Shown here piece by piece: positions 27,967-35,921 of a DNA stretch of 64,000 bases (positions within the stretch are counted from its first letter, which is position 1; each line of letters begins with the position of its first letter). The DNA comes from Hwanghaeella sp964350445. GTDB lineage: Bacteria; Pseudomonadota; Alphaproteobacteria; UBA8366; Aestuariispiraceae. The stretch is from contig CAYGKA010000024.1 of NCBI GenBank assembly GCA_964350445.1, forward strand, positions 1 through 64,000, written 5' to 3'. Position numbers and translations under genes: made by a program. Under the pieces are notes generated by a model that made no database searches, was not told where the DNA came from, and saw nothing but the letters and a program-made list of their open reading frames with translations.

Positions 27967-28279
27967 TCCAGTTCCGTCCTGCCAGTTCCGTACTGTGGGG
28001 CTTTCGGCAAGCCCTGCACTAGTCAAATTGGATTATGGTCGATCTTGATCGTGTGGGACCGTCAGTCCCGGTTTTCGTCACAGTCGCTGTCGCAACGCGC
28101 CTGTCCCGGCTCCTGTCATATCGTCAGGGCCGGGCAAGTAATTCGACGAATAATCCGATAAGCTATCGGCGACATGGGCAGCATCGTATCAGCCTTGTTT
28201 CATGGCGCGCGATCCTAGTTTTCACGCCATACGGGGTCAAGCGCGGAAGACTGCGGGTTTCGGGCGCGCAAAAGTGCCC
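27967..28279. other. Non-coding gap between ribF and ileS
   Basis: This 313-base stretch separates two minus-strand genes and has no convincing reading frame. It probably carries the ileS promoter and leader. It contains one imperfect hairpin (28102-28136), listed separately. No T-box or riboflavin riboswitch pattern was recognised. Confidence 0.6.
28102..28136 (-). other. Imperfect hairpin in the ileS leader region
   Basis: On the minus strand TGCCCGGC pairs with GCCGGGACA apart from one mismatch, and an inner CCTG/CAGG stem forms with one bulged A. It lies about 136 bases upstream of the ileS start. It could end ribF transcription or structure the ileS leader. It lacks a T tract, so neither role is shown. 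Confidence 0.4.
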
Positions 28280-29230
28280 TCAGCCACCCGCCGCGCGGGT
28301 CTGAAGAATGCGCCGGGCGACGGCGCAATCGTGTTGGATCTGGTTCTGCAGCCCGTCAAGGTCGTCGAACTTCTTGTCGGGCCGGATGAACTCAATCAAG
28401 GCGACACGCAGATAACGCCCATAGAGATCGCCCTCGAAGTCGAACAGAAAGGCCTCGAACAACTCGCCCGTGCCATCGACGGTCGGCCGGTTACCGTAAT
28501 ATCCGGCGCCGTCATACCAGGTGACGCTGGATTGGTCCTGGGCTTCGACGCCGCACCGGACCGCATAGATGCCGACTGCAGGCCGAAGGTATTCGCCGAG
28601 GTCCAAATTGGCGGTCGGAAACCCGATTGTACGGCCCAACTGCTGCCCTTTTTCGACCCTGCCCTCGATCTCGAAAGGCCGGCCGAGGAGTGCCGCCGCC
28701 TGACCCGGATTGCCCCGGCGAAGCGAGTCCCGGATGCGCGTGGAGGAATAGATGATGCCGTCATGGGTCGCACGCGGATCGACCGTCGTCACCGCGATGC
28801 CGCTGCGATCACGGATCAAAGCGGGCGTGCCTGCCCGTCCCTTGCCGAAACAGAAGTCATAGCCGACGACAACATGGCCCGCCCCCAAGCCCGCGTCCAG
28901 AATATCGTCGATGAAGGATTCCGCGCTCATACCGGCCAATTCGGCATTGAAGCTGAGTACCACCAGGGCATCCACACCAAGCGCGGCCAGGTGATGGGCT
29001 TTGTTGCGCAAATCGGTCAACCGGAAGGGCGGTTCGTCCGGGACGAAATAGCGCCGCGGATGCGGTTCGAACGTCAACACCAGCAGCGGAACGCCCGCGG
29101 CTTCAGCGATTTCAGATGCCCGTCCGATGACTTCCTGGTGCCCGCGGTGGACACCGTCGAAGTTGCCCAGCACGACGACACCGGATTTAAGGTCATCCGG
29201 CGTTTCGGAAACATGGTGGAGAATTCGCAT
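28280..29230 (-). CDS. ribF: Bifunctional riboflavin kinase / FAD synthetase
   Basis: A 316-residue enzyme that phosphorylates riboflavin to FMN and adenylates FMN to FAD. The N-terminal nucleotidyltransferase domain has GNFDGVHRGH at 22-31 and the STRIRDSLRRGNP motif. The C-terminal kinase domain carries GRTIGFPTANLDL and later FLFDFEGDLYG. The ATG at 29230 was chosen because the family begins shortly before NFDGVHRG; a start nine codons earlier (29257) is also open. It lies 40 bases after the MaoC gene on the same strand. Confidence 0.95.
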   Translation of the reverse strand: MRILHHVSETPDDLKSGVVVLGNFDGVHRGHQEVIGRASEIAEAAGVPLLVLTFEPHPRRYFVPDEPPFRLTDLRNKAHHLAALGVDALVVLSFNAELAGMSAESFIDDILDAGLGAGHVVVGYDFCFGKGRAGTPALIRDRSGIAVTTVDPRATHDGIIYSSTRIRDSLRRGNPGQAAALLGRPFEIEGRVEKGQQLGRTIGFPTANLDLGEYLRPAVGIYAVRCGVEAQDQSSVTWYDGAGYYGNRPTVDGTGELFEAFLFDFEGDLYGRYLRVALIEFIRPDKKFDDLDGLQNQIQHDCAVARRILQTRAAGG

Positions 29231-29270
29231 GGGTTTGGCGCTGGAAGCAGGGAACAACCGCGGGGCCGGC

Positions 29271-29729
29271 CTACTTCCGAAGCTCCGACCGGGACCGAAC
29301 CATCATCTTGGCTTGTCCATCGCAGACAATGGTATCGCCGACGCGGGCGGTCGTTTTACAGATCAGACGGTTCTTTTCCGGGATCAGGTCGGTGACCACC
29401 GCGCGCGCTTCCACCGTGTCGCCGGGGCGCACGGGCGCCAGAAAACGCAAATCTTGGCTGAGATAGATGCAACCGGGCCCGGGCATCTTCGTTCCCAATA
29501 CCGTGGAGATCAGGCTGGCCGTCAGCATGCCGTGCGCTATCCGGCCTTTGAAGATCGTGTCTTCGGCAAATTCCTGGTTCACGTGAACCGGGTTCATGTC
29601 GCCGGTCACGCCGGAAAATAGAACGATATCGGCTTCGGTAATCGTCTTCGCAAAAACGGCGGACATTCCGACACTAAGATCTTCGAAGAAATATCCGTTC
29701 AGATCTTCATGCAGCATTGCGCTGTCCAT
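29271..29729 (-). CDS. MaoC family (R)-specific enoyl-CoA hydratase-like protein
   Basis: A 152-residue hot-dog-fold hydratase. The hydratase-2 motif is seen as FSGVTGDMNPVHVNQEFA followed by GRIAHGMLTASLIS, with the aspartate and histidine of the catalytic dyad in GDMNPVH. Such proteins hydrate trans-2-enoyl-CoA to (R)-3-hydroxyacyl-CoA, feeding polyhydroxyalkanoate or fatty-acid pathways (PhaJ-like). The ATG follows GAGGGAG. It is upstream of ribF on the same strand with a 40-base gap, which may be coincidence rather than function. No polyhydroxyalkanoate genes are nearby. Confidence 0.85.
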   Translation of the reverse strand: MDSAMLHEDLNGYFFEDLSVGMSAVFAKTITEADIVLFSGVTGDMNPVHVNQEFAEDTIFKGRIAHGMLTASLISTVLGTKMPGPGCIYLSQDLRFLAPVRPGDTVEARAVVTDLIPEKNRLICKTTARVGDTIVCDGQAKMMVRSRSELRK

Positions 29730-29906
29730 GAATTCTCACTCCCTCTCTTACGAGCGTACCCCGCGCCTTTTCAGCGTCCCGCCGCACCATCCGCCTGTTG
29801 AAAAGGCATGCTTTTTGACCGGCCGGAACGATAGCCGCAGCGCAACACCCAAGCAAGCAGCCTTCGCAACCGCAACAAACGCAGCCGGTGGCAATCCGTG
29901 TCGATG

Positions 29907-31301
29907 TCAGCTCTTGGGATCGATCGGCTTCGTGGAGATGCCCGAGGCCTGCTGGAAAAGATGAGCCATGCCAAGCAGTTCCCCGTCACCGCGCGGACGT
30001 CCGACCAACTGGATGCCGATCGGAAGGCCGTCATCGGTGAAGCCGCAGGGCACCGAAATGGTTGGGCAGGATGTGCAGGTGATCGCGAAAGACATCGCCA
30101 GCCAATCGATGTAGTTTTCGAATCGATGGCCGTTCACCTCCGTGACATAGCGCTGATCAACGTCGAAGGGGGGCACGATCGCCGTCGGGCAGGCCAGAAG
30201 GTCGTAATCCCCAAAAAAGGCCACGACCCTGGCATAAAGCGCGGCGCGCGCCCTTTCGGCCTTGCCGATATCGTCCGCCGTCAAGGCCATGCCCTTTTCG
30301 ATATTCCAGATCACGTCCGGCTTCAGCTTGTCGCGGTGGTTTTCGAGGTCCAAGGCGTGCCCGGAGACGAAAATTACCGCGCGCATGGTTTGGAAAATGT
30401 CGGGCGTATCCGTCAGGTCCGGGCAGGCTTCTTCGACCGTCGCTCCCATAGATTCGAATGTCCCGGCGGCGGCGGAAATCACTTCGGTGACGCGGGGGTC
30501 GACGTGCAAAAACCCGAGGTTCGGCGATAGCGCCACGCGTTTCGGCGCGCTGGGATTGCGCACCATATCCAGATAACCGTTCGGCGGCGCGGGACGGGAA
30601 ATCGGGTCTTCCAGATGCACGCCGGACATCGCATCCAGGAACAGGGCGACATCCTCCACCGTGCGCGCCATCGGCCCTTGCACGCTAAGCGGATCAAACG
30701 GCATCGAGGATGAACTGCGTGCAACCGTCCCGGGACTGGGCCGAAAACCGACCACATTACAGAAGCCGGCCGGCGTCCTGAGTGAGCCGCCCAGGTCCGA
30801 CCCGGTGGCGAGCCAGGACATGCCCGTCGCCAAAGCCACCGCCGACCCGCCCGACGAACCGCCACAGGTCATCGCCGTATTCCAGGGGTTGCGGGTCTTG
30901 CCAAAAACCTCGTTGAACGTATTCGCACCCGCGCCGAACTCGGGCGTGTTCGATTTCCCGATCGTAATCCCGCCACGCGCTTCGATTGTCTCGACGAAAA
31001 TATCCGACCGTTCCGGGACATTGTCCGCGAAAATGGGCGAGCCGTAGGTGGTCCGCACACCCGCGACATCATTCAAATCCTTTACCGCGACCGGCAGCCC
31101 CTTAAGCAGGGTGTTCTTCAGGGCCGGGTTGTCGGCGGCTGCCTTCGCGCGCTCCGGGCAGAGCGTCGGGATGGCATTCACCGCGCCATCGACCGCCGCG
31201 ATCCGGTCGTAAGCGGCATCGACGAAATCGCCCGGTTTAGTTTCCCCTTTGCGGAGGCTGTCGACCGCTTCAACGGCGGTCATCGAAACAAGGTCAGTCA
31301 C
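29907..31301 (-). CDS. Amidase signature family protein
   Basis: A 464-residue amidase. The Ser-cisSer-Lys triad is complete: K74 in VAVKDLNDV, S149 in GGSSGGS and S173 in GSDLGGSLR, spaced as in characterised amidases. It may hydrolyse a carboxamide or carbamoyl ester; GatA is less likely because no GatB or GatC is nearby and the C-terminal region differs. The start is GTG at 31301 with GGGAGG seven bases before it. It is divergent from the CobW-type gene. The 177 bases downstream to the MaoC gene hold nothing recognisable apart from that gene's ribosome site. Confidence 0.88.
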   Translation of the reverse strand: MTDLVSMTAVEAVDSLRKGETKPGDFVDAAYDRIAAVDGAVNAIPTLCPERAKAAADNPALKNTLLKGLPVAVKDLNDVAGVRTTYGSPIFADNVPERSDIFVETIEARGGITIGKSNTPEFGAGANTFNEVFGKTRNPWNTAMTCGGSSGGSAVALATGMSWLATGSDLGGSLRTPAGFCNVVGFRPSPGTVARSSSSMPFDPLSVQGPMARTVEDVALFLDAMSGVHLEDPISRPAPPNGYLDMVRNPSAPKRVALSPNLGFLHVDPRVTEVISAAAGTFESMGATVEEACPDLTDTPDIFQTMRAVIFVSGHALDLENHRDKLKPDVIWNIEKGMALTADDIGKAERARAALYARVVAFFGDYDLLACPTAIVPPFDVDQRYVTEVNGHRFENYIDWLAMSFAITCTSCPTISVPCGFTDDGLPIGIQLVGRPRGDGELLGMAHLFQQASGISTKPIDPKS

Positions 31302-31433
31302 GGTACACCCTCCCCAATAAAACGCTTCGGATCTTTATCCGGATATTTCTTTCGTATGATGCAGCCCCGTAAGGCCTTGGTCCAACCGTTATCCTGGTTT
31401 AGGGAAAAGGATCAAGGCAAAGCCGAGGGAATG

Positions 31434-32540
31434 ATGACGGATACGCAGCAAACCACCACCGAAGACGGCCAAGACCGCCTGCCGGTCAGCGTCCTCACCG
31501 GCTTTTTGGGGAGTGGAAAGACCACCCTACTGAAAGCGTTGCTGAAACATCCCGCCATGGACGAGACGGCAGTCGTCATCAATGAGTTCGGCGAAGTGGG
31601 CCTGGACCATTTGCTGGTTGAGCAAAGTTCGGAAGACACGATCGTGATGGATTCCGGGTGCCTGTGCTGCACGATCCGCGGCGATCTGATCGAAACCCTG
31701 CGCAATCTGGTGCGGCGCCGCTGGAAGGGTGAAATCCCCCCCTTCAAACGGTTGGTGATCGAAACCACCGGCCTAGCCGACCCGGCCCCCATCCTGCACA
31801 CATTGATGACCGACCCGGTGATTTCGACCCGCTATCGGCTGGACGGTGTGATCACGACGGTCGACGCGGTGAACGGCGCCCTGCAATTGGATCAGAATCA
31901 GGAATCGGTGAAACAGGCGGCAGTGGCCGACCGCATCCTTCTTACCAAAACCGATATGATTCAGGGCCCCAATCCAGACCGCCTGGAAGAGCGGTTGCGC
32001 GCCCTCAACCCCGCAGCGCGGATCATCGCCGTCAGTCACGGGGATGTAGATCCCGAAATATTGTTCGACGCCGGGCTCTACAATCCGGCGACGAAGGCGC
32101 CTGATGTCGAACGCTGGCTTCAGGAAGAGGCCTTTGCCGACAATCACGGGCATCGCCACCACGATCACGGCGAGCACGACCACCATCACGATGTGAACCG
32201 GCATGACGATCAGATCCGCAGCTTCTGCATCACTTATGACACGCCGATTGACTGGGATGCCTTTGTCGAATGGATAGAGGCGCTGACATCCGTCCACGGA
32301 AACAACCTGCTGCGTATCAAGGGAATCCTGAACGTTGTACAGGCCGAGGGACCGGTCGCCATCCACGGCGTCCAACACGTTTTCCATCCCCCGGCCGTCC
32401 TACCCGGATGGACGACGGACGACAGGACCTCGAAAATCGTGATGATCACGCGGGGAATATCAAAGCAGCCGGTAGAGGAAATGCTTGTCGCATTCTTGGA
32501 TGCCGCCGCGCAAAGCCGCCCGGCAAAAGCGGGTTTATGA
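31434..32540 (+). CDS. CobW/COG0523 family GTP-binding metallochaperone
   Basis: A 368-residue G3E GTPase. Walker A is GFLGSGKT at 23-30, the metal-binding CxCC motif is CLCC at 76-79, and a later TKTD supplies guanine specificity. A histidine-rich stretch around residues 235-260 (GHRHHDHGEHDHHHD) could hold zinc or another metal. The CobW_C domain follows. Members deliver zinc or cobalt to client enzymes or act in metal limitation. Of two adjacent ATG codons at 31431 and 31434, the second is better spaced from GAGG. No Zur box was recognised upstream. Confidence 0.9.
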   Translation: MTDTQQTTTEDGQDRLPVSVLTGFLGSGKTTLLKALLKHPAMDETAVVINEFGEVGLDHLLVEQSSEDTIVMDSGCLCCTIRGDLIETLRNLVRRRWKGEIPPFKRLVIETTGLADPAPILHTLMTDPVISTRYRLDGVITTVDAVNGALQLDQNQESVKQAAVADRILLTKTDMIQGPNPDRLEERLRALNPAARIIAVSHGDVDPEILFDAGLYNPATKAPDVERWLQEEAFADNHGHRHHDHGEHDHHHDVNRHDDQIRSFCITYDTPIDWDAFVEWIEALTSVHGNNLLRIKGILNVVQAEGPVAIHGVQHVFHPPAVLPGWTTDDRTSKIVMITRGISKQPVEEMLVAFLDAAAQSRPAKAGL

Positions 32541-32559
32541 CGAAAGAACCGTCCCGGTC

Positions 32560-32763
32560 CTACGGATCGGGTGATCCAAGTCCCGCTTGCTCGATCTTCC
32601 GGTCGGTATTGTACTGGCTGAGTGCGTAGACCGCCCAAATCGCGGCCGGGACCCAACCGATCAGAGTGATTTGCAGAATCAGGCAGATGATCCCCTGTAT
32701 CGGTTTGCCGATGGTGAAGAATGTCAGCCAAGGCAGGATAAGGGCGATAAGCAGGCGGATCAT
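32560..32763 (-). CDS. YqaE/Pmp3 family small membrane protein
   Basis: A 67-residue protein with two hydrophobic helices separated by a short loop (IGKPIQGIICLILQITLIGW), the hallmark of the YqaE/Pmp3 (PMP3/UPF0057) family. Members sit in the plasma membrane and are linked to ion homeostasis and stress in plants and yeast; the bacterial role is unclear. The ribosome site AAGGAGAG precedes the ATG. It lies downstream of the OmpA lipoprotein gene in the same direction, beyond the stem-loop repeats, and converges with the CobW gene with 19 bases between stops. Confidence 0.88.
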   Translation of the reverse strand: MIRLLIALILPWLTFFTIGKPIQGIICLILQITLIGWVPAAIWAVYALSQYNTDRKIEQAGLGSPDP

Positions 32764-32930
32764 GAGGCTCTCTCCTTCACGGCAGTAAGTCTGTTACGCA
32801 AATACATCCTAGAGCGCTTCGCCGGCAAGGGACAAACCCGGACCGCGCCGATGGCAAACGTGCCGAAGCCCGTCCCCGCCGCATAAACCGGCCTTGGATC
32901 TTTCTAGGAATTGTCTTGGGGGGAGTTTGG

Positions 32931-32987
32931 ATCGTCCCCATGGCACGCACTGGGGGGTACGGGAGGCGTGTGCGCCACGGGAACGAT
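32931..32987 (-). repeat. Stem-loop repeat, copy 1 (distal)
   Basis: Arms 32931-32950 and 32968-32987 enclose a 17-base loop, GCCTCCCGTACCCCCCA on the minus strand (32951-32967). In the minus-strand RNA 16 of 20 pairs are Watson-Crick, three are G-U and one is a mismatch. The loop is identical to copy 2, which starts 93 bases away. Confidence 0.8.
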
Positions 32988-33023
32988 GCCAAAGGCGGCT
33001 GTCTCCAGCCGATCTTTCAGGTA

Positions 33024-33080
33024 TGGATCCCCACGGCGACCACTGGGGGGTACGGGAGGCGTGAGCGCCGTGGGGACCAA
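33024..33080 (-). repeat. Stem-loop repeat, copy 2 (proximal to ompA)
   Basis: Arms 33024-33043 and 33061-33080 enclose the same 17-base loop (33044-33060). In the minus-strand RNA 16 of 20 pairs are Watson-Crick, two are G-U and two are mismatches. The central 10 pairs (33029-33038 with 33066-33075) are perfect. Arm positions 1, 3 and 11 differ from copy 1 on both sides yet stay paired. Confidence 0.8.
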
Positions 33081-33084
33081 GCCC

Positions 33085-33103
33085 TCGAGCGGAAACCGCT
33101 CGA
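33085..33103 (-). terminator. Short hairpin just after the OmpA lipoprotein gene
   Basis: A perfect 8-base-pair stem (TCGAGCGG with CCGCTCGA) closes a 3-base loop, starting 15 bases beyond the stop codon. There is no T tract, so it may be an RNA-stabilising hairpin rather than a terminator. Confidence 0.45.
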
Positions 33104-33118
33104 AGCTCATATCGGACG

Positions 33119-33997
33119 TTACCGCCCGAAACTGATGACAACGCGACGGTTATTCTGTTCCTTCACGTTGTCGCCGGTGTTCACCGCCGGGAGGTCTTCA
33201 CCCAGGGCCGTGGACCGGATTTTCGTCAAATTGAAGCCCTTCGCGGCCAGGGCGGAGAAGACCGCATCGACACGCGCTTCGGAGAGCTTCTGGTTATAGT
33301 CGTCCTTGCCGGACGTATCCGTGTGACCGGCGAGGCGGAGCACGGCGGCCTGACCGGCGCCGAAATCCGTGATCGCTTTATCGATCTTCGCAGCCTCGGA
33401 TGCCGTGATTTCATCGCTGTTGAAGGCGAAATAAATCGTGATCGGCTTCGGCAACGGCGGCGGCGGAGCCAAGGGCTTGGGCGCCGGGGCGGCTGCCGCG
33501 GCTTCCTGCGGCTTCATCGCTTCTTCAAGCTTCTCGATATGGAAGATGAAAGCTTTCTTGCAGGCTTCGATATCTGCGGGCTGCAGATCTTCTTCCTGCT
33601 CCTGCATCCAACAGTCGAACCCGCCCTGCGCGCCGGCCGCATGTTCCGGCGACGCCTGACGGCCACCCGCATCCAGTGCCGCCATCAGACGCTCACGCGC
33701 GGCGGTCAAAACCCGAATTGTACCTTCCGGTAGATCCCGCGCCGAGATCTCTTCCGGCAGCGGCGCGTTGCCGTCGAGGACCGAGCGCGCGCGGATCGTG
33801 AACGTATCGGCATCCGCCCAATCAAATTCTGCGGCTTCCATCTCGGCGAGCTTCACATATTCTTTGTGAAGCGCAACATCGAAAGCGCCGCCCGACGGCG
33901 TCGATGCTTTGATATCCGGAAGACTGCTGACGGCGCAGCCGCTGAGCAGCGCGCCGGCAAATACGATTGCGGTGGTTTTCTTCAGATAGCTTTTCAT
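33119..33997 (-). CDS. OmpA family lipoprotein
   Basis: A 292-residue envelope protein. The signal peptide ends in LLSGC with the lipidated cysteine at residue 21. The middle (about 40-175) is helical and of unknown function, followed by an Ala/Pro linker (PAPKPLAPPPPLPKP). The C-terminal OmpA peptidoglycan-binding domain shows AGHTDTSGKDDYNQKLSEAR and NNRRVVI. It probably tethers the outer membrane to the cell wall, like Pal. The ATG follows AGGAAATGAA. Its 3' side holds the stem-loop repeats. Confidence 0.88.
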   Translation of the reverse strand: MKSYLKKTTAIVFAGALLSGCAVSSLPDIKASTPSGGAFDVALHKEYVKLAEMEAAEFDWADADTFTIRARSVLDGNAPLPEEISARDLPEGTIRVLTAARERLMAALDAGGRQASPEHAAGAQGGFDCWMQEQEEDLQPADIEACKKAFIFHIEKLEEAMKPQEAAAAAPAPKPLAPPPPLPKPITIYFAFNSDEITASEAAKIDKAITDFGAGQAAVLRLAGHTDTSGKDDYNQKLSEARVDAVFSALAAKGFNLTKIRSTALGEDLPAVNTGDNVKEQNNRRVVISFGR

Positions 33998-34162
33998 TTC
34001 ATTTCCTGTCTTATTCTTAGCTTTATCACTGCAGCGCTCCGGCTGAATGACGGACTACCTGATGATGAACTAATCTTGTCCTTCGACTTAACAAGAACAA
34101 GTTCTGTGCCAGTCTGCATAAGATTTGCGGCAGCGGTTTCAAAAAATGAAAAAACGTTGCTA

Positions 34163-34174
34163 AACTAATTAGTT
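34163..34174. promoter_or_regulatory. Perfect 12-base palindrome AACTAATTAGTT
   Basis: Self-complementary site in the middle of the AT-rich divergent region. A related ACTAATTTAGT-like sequence lies about 30 bases further on (near 34195). It could be a repressor site for either gene, but nothing identifies the protein. Confidence 0.4.
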
Positions 34175-34265
34175 AGACCAAAGGTCGACGGACATACTAA
34201 TTTAGTGATATTGAACCTATAGCCCTGGATCGTACCATTTAGTAACAATTTATTCGCCATTTGAA

Positions 34266-34303
34266 TTGCATATTGCGAATAACGCTATTATTTGCATTTT
34301 GCG
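34266..34303. repeat. Spaced direct repeat TTGCATATTGCG / TTGCATTTTGCG
   Basis: Two 12-base copies at 34266-34277 and 34292-34303 differ at one position. Their 26-base period is about two and a half helical turns. They lie roughly 100-140 bases before the M48 protease gene. Confidence 0.4.
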
Positions 34304-34404
34304 TTTCTGGCGACGCCCTTGAAATCCGCCCGTATTGTCCCTTTTGATTTCGGTGCCTTGCCCTTACATGAAAAGGCATGCGCCATGACATTGGACCGTG
34401 AGGG

Positions 34405-35892
34405 ATGCTGAACGTAAGACAATTCGGAATGAACCGGCGGCAGTTCCTGTTGGGGAGCGGGTGCGCCTGCGCCGCGTCGCTGACCGGTTGCGTCAGCACC
34501 AACAAGGCGACCGGCCGGAACTCGTTCACCGGATTCTATTCCGTCGAGGACGACATCGCCTTGGGCCGCCAGGAACACCCCAAACTGGTCAAGCAGTTCG
34601 GGGGCGAATACGACGACCCGCGGCTGCAACGCTATGTAGAGCAAATCGGATTCAAAGCCGCGCAGTTCACCGAGTATCAATTCCCCTACAAATTCACGAT
34701 CGTCAATTCGCCGATCGTTAACGCCTTCGCGCTCCCGGGCGGGTTCGTATACGTTTCACGTGGCCTGCTGACCCTCGCATCCAATGAAGCGGAAGTGGCG
34801 GGCGTCCTCGCCCACGAACTCGGTCATGTGAACGCGCGCCACACGGCGGAACGCATCAGCCAATCACAGTTGGCCCAGTTGGGGCTTGGCGTGCTGGGTT
34901 TGGCGCTCGGCAACTCGACCGTCACCAATGCCTTGGGGCAGATTGCCGGCCTCGCCATCCAAAGCCATTCGCGGGACCAGGAACTGGAAGCCGACACCTT
35001 GGGCATCCGGTACATGTCCCAGGCCGGTTATGACCCTGACGGATCCGTCAGTTTTCTGTCCACCTTGCGCGAGCATTCGATGTTGGAAGCCGAAATGAAC
35101 GGCCTTCCCCCGGGATCGGTCGACGATTTCAACATCATGGCGACCCATCCACGAACGGTCGAGCGTGTCCGCCTGGCGCAACAGCAGGCCGCGACGGTTT
35201 CGGTGCCAAATGCGGTAACCGGGCATGACCCACACTACAACGCCATCAACGGAATGCTTTATGGCGACGATCCTCAGCAGGGGATCGTGGACGGCAACAC
35301 ATTCGTCCATGCGCCGCTACGGTTTGAATTTACTGTTCCCGACAGCTTCCTGCTGCGCAACAGCCCAACCCGTGTCGCCGCGACTCATCGCGAAGGCGCC
35401 CTTATCCTTTTCGACATGGACAAAACCCCGCGCAACCGATCGATGATTTCCTACATCCGCAATGTCTGGGCGCCGCAGGCTCAGTTCAGCGAAGCAGAGC
35501 GGCTTCGGATCGATGGGGCTGACGCCGCAACAGCACTCACCCAAGGCAACAGCCAAAGCGGCCGGGTCGACATTAGGCCTGTCGCGATACGCGGCGACGG
35601 CGAAGACGTGTTCCGGTTTCTCTTCGTCAGCCCGGGCGGGTCGTCGTCCCGCTTCGCCGACGGATTCCGGCGCACCACATACAGCTTTCGGCGGCTGACA
35701 CCTTCCGAGGCGTCGGCAGTGCACGGCCGACGTCTGATCGTCGCCCCCGCCCATCCGGGCGACACCGCGGAGGCGCTGGCCCGAACAATGCCCTTCGGCG
35801 AGTTCAATGAGCGCGCCTTCAGGGTCCTGAACGATCTTGGCCCGAACGACAGTTTGTCGCCGGGCCAATTGATCAAGATCGTCGCCGCTTGA
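34405..35892 (+). CDS. M48 family zinc metalloprotease, probable Tat-exported lipoprotein
   Basis: A 495-residue protease. The N-terminal region has twin arginines followed by a hydrophobic run and a lipobox (RRQFLLGSGC ... SLTGC), which suggests export by the Tat system and lipid anchoring. The peptidase domain carries the zinc motif HELGH in VLAHELGHVNARH, and a downstream ELEADTLGIRYM holds the third ligand glutamate. The C-terminus (NDLGPNDSLSPGQLIKIV) resembles a LysM-type ending. It is BepA/YfgC-like without clear TPRs, so it may serve outer-membrane protein quality control. An ATG at 34429 (MNRRQF) is an equally good start because it begins the Tat signal directly. Confidence 0.87.
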   Translation: MLNVRQFGMNRRQFLLGSGCACAASLTGCVSTNKATGRNSFTGFYSVEDDIALGRQEHPKLVKQFGGEYDDPRLQRYVEQIGFKAAQFTEYQFPYKFTIVNSPIVNAFALPGGFVYVSRGLLTLASNEAEVAGVLAHELGHVNARHTAERISQSQLAQLGLGVLGLALGNSTVTNALGQIAGLAIQSHSRDQELEADTLGIRYMSQAGYDPDGSVSFLSTLREHSMLEAEMNGLPPGSVDDFNIMATHPRTVERVRLAQQQAATVSVPNAVTGHDPHYNAINGMLYGDDPQQGIVDGNTFVHAPLRFEFTVPDSFLLRNSPTRVAATHREGALILFDMDKTPRNRSMISYIRNVWAPQAQFSEAERLRIDGADAATALTQGNSQSGRVDIRPVAIRGDGEDVFRFLFVSPGGSSSRFADGFRRTTYSFRRLTPSEASAVHGRRLIVAPAHPGDTAEALARTMPFGEFNERAFRVLNDLGPNDSLSPGQLIKIVAA

Positions 35893-35921
35893 ACGCGGTG
35901 AATGTGTTCCACACCAGGGGT

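Larger units (their letters stand above)
32764..33118. other. Intergenic region carrying three hairpins
   Basis: These 355 bases between the OmpA lipoprotein and YqaE genes contain the two stem-loop repeats and the short hairpin above. The remaining part next to YqaE (32764-32930) shows only that gene's ribosome site. Confidence 0.7.
33998..34404. other. AT-rich divergent intergenic region
   Basis: These 407 bases between the OmpA lipoprotein and M48 protease genes are visibly richer in A and T than the genes around them, and no credible reading frame was found. They should contain both divergent promoters. A 12-base palindrome and a spaced direct repeat are listed separately. Confidence 0.6.

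Noticed and set aside
27967..28279. A T-box or FMN riboswitch in the ileS or ribF leader
   Set aside because: Neither the T-box sequence AGGGTGG-like block nor an FMN aptamer pattern could be seen; only one hairpin is present, and T-boxes are unusual in this phylum.
29907..31301. Amidase gene as gatA (glutamyl-tRNA amidotransferase)
   Set aside because: The triad fits, but gatB and gatC are not nearby and the C-terminal region does not resemble GatA.
32931..33103. A CRISPR array
   Set aside because: Only two repeats with a self-complementary structure much longer than a CRISPR repeat, one interval, and no cas genes.
32904..33110. A 68-codon minus-strand frame with two TPPVPPS repeats across the stem-loop region
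   Set aside because: The repeats are in frame because they are 93 bases apart, but most differences between copies change the amino acid while preserving stem pairing. RNA structure explains the repetition better than protein.
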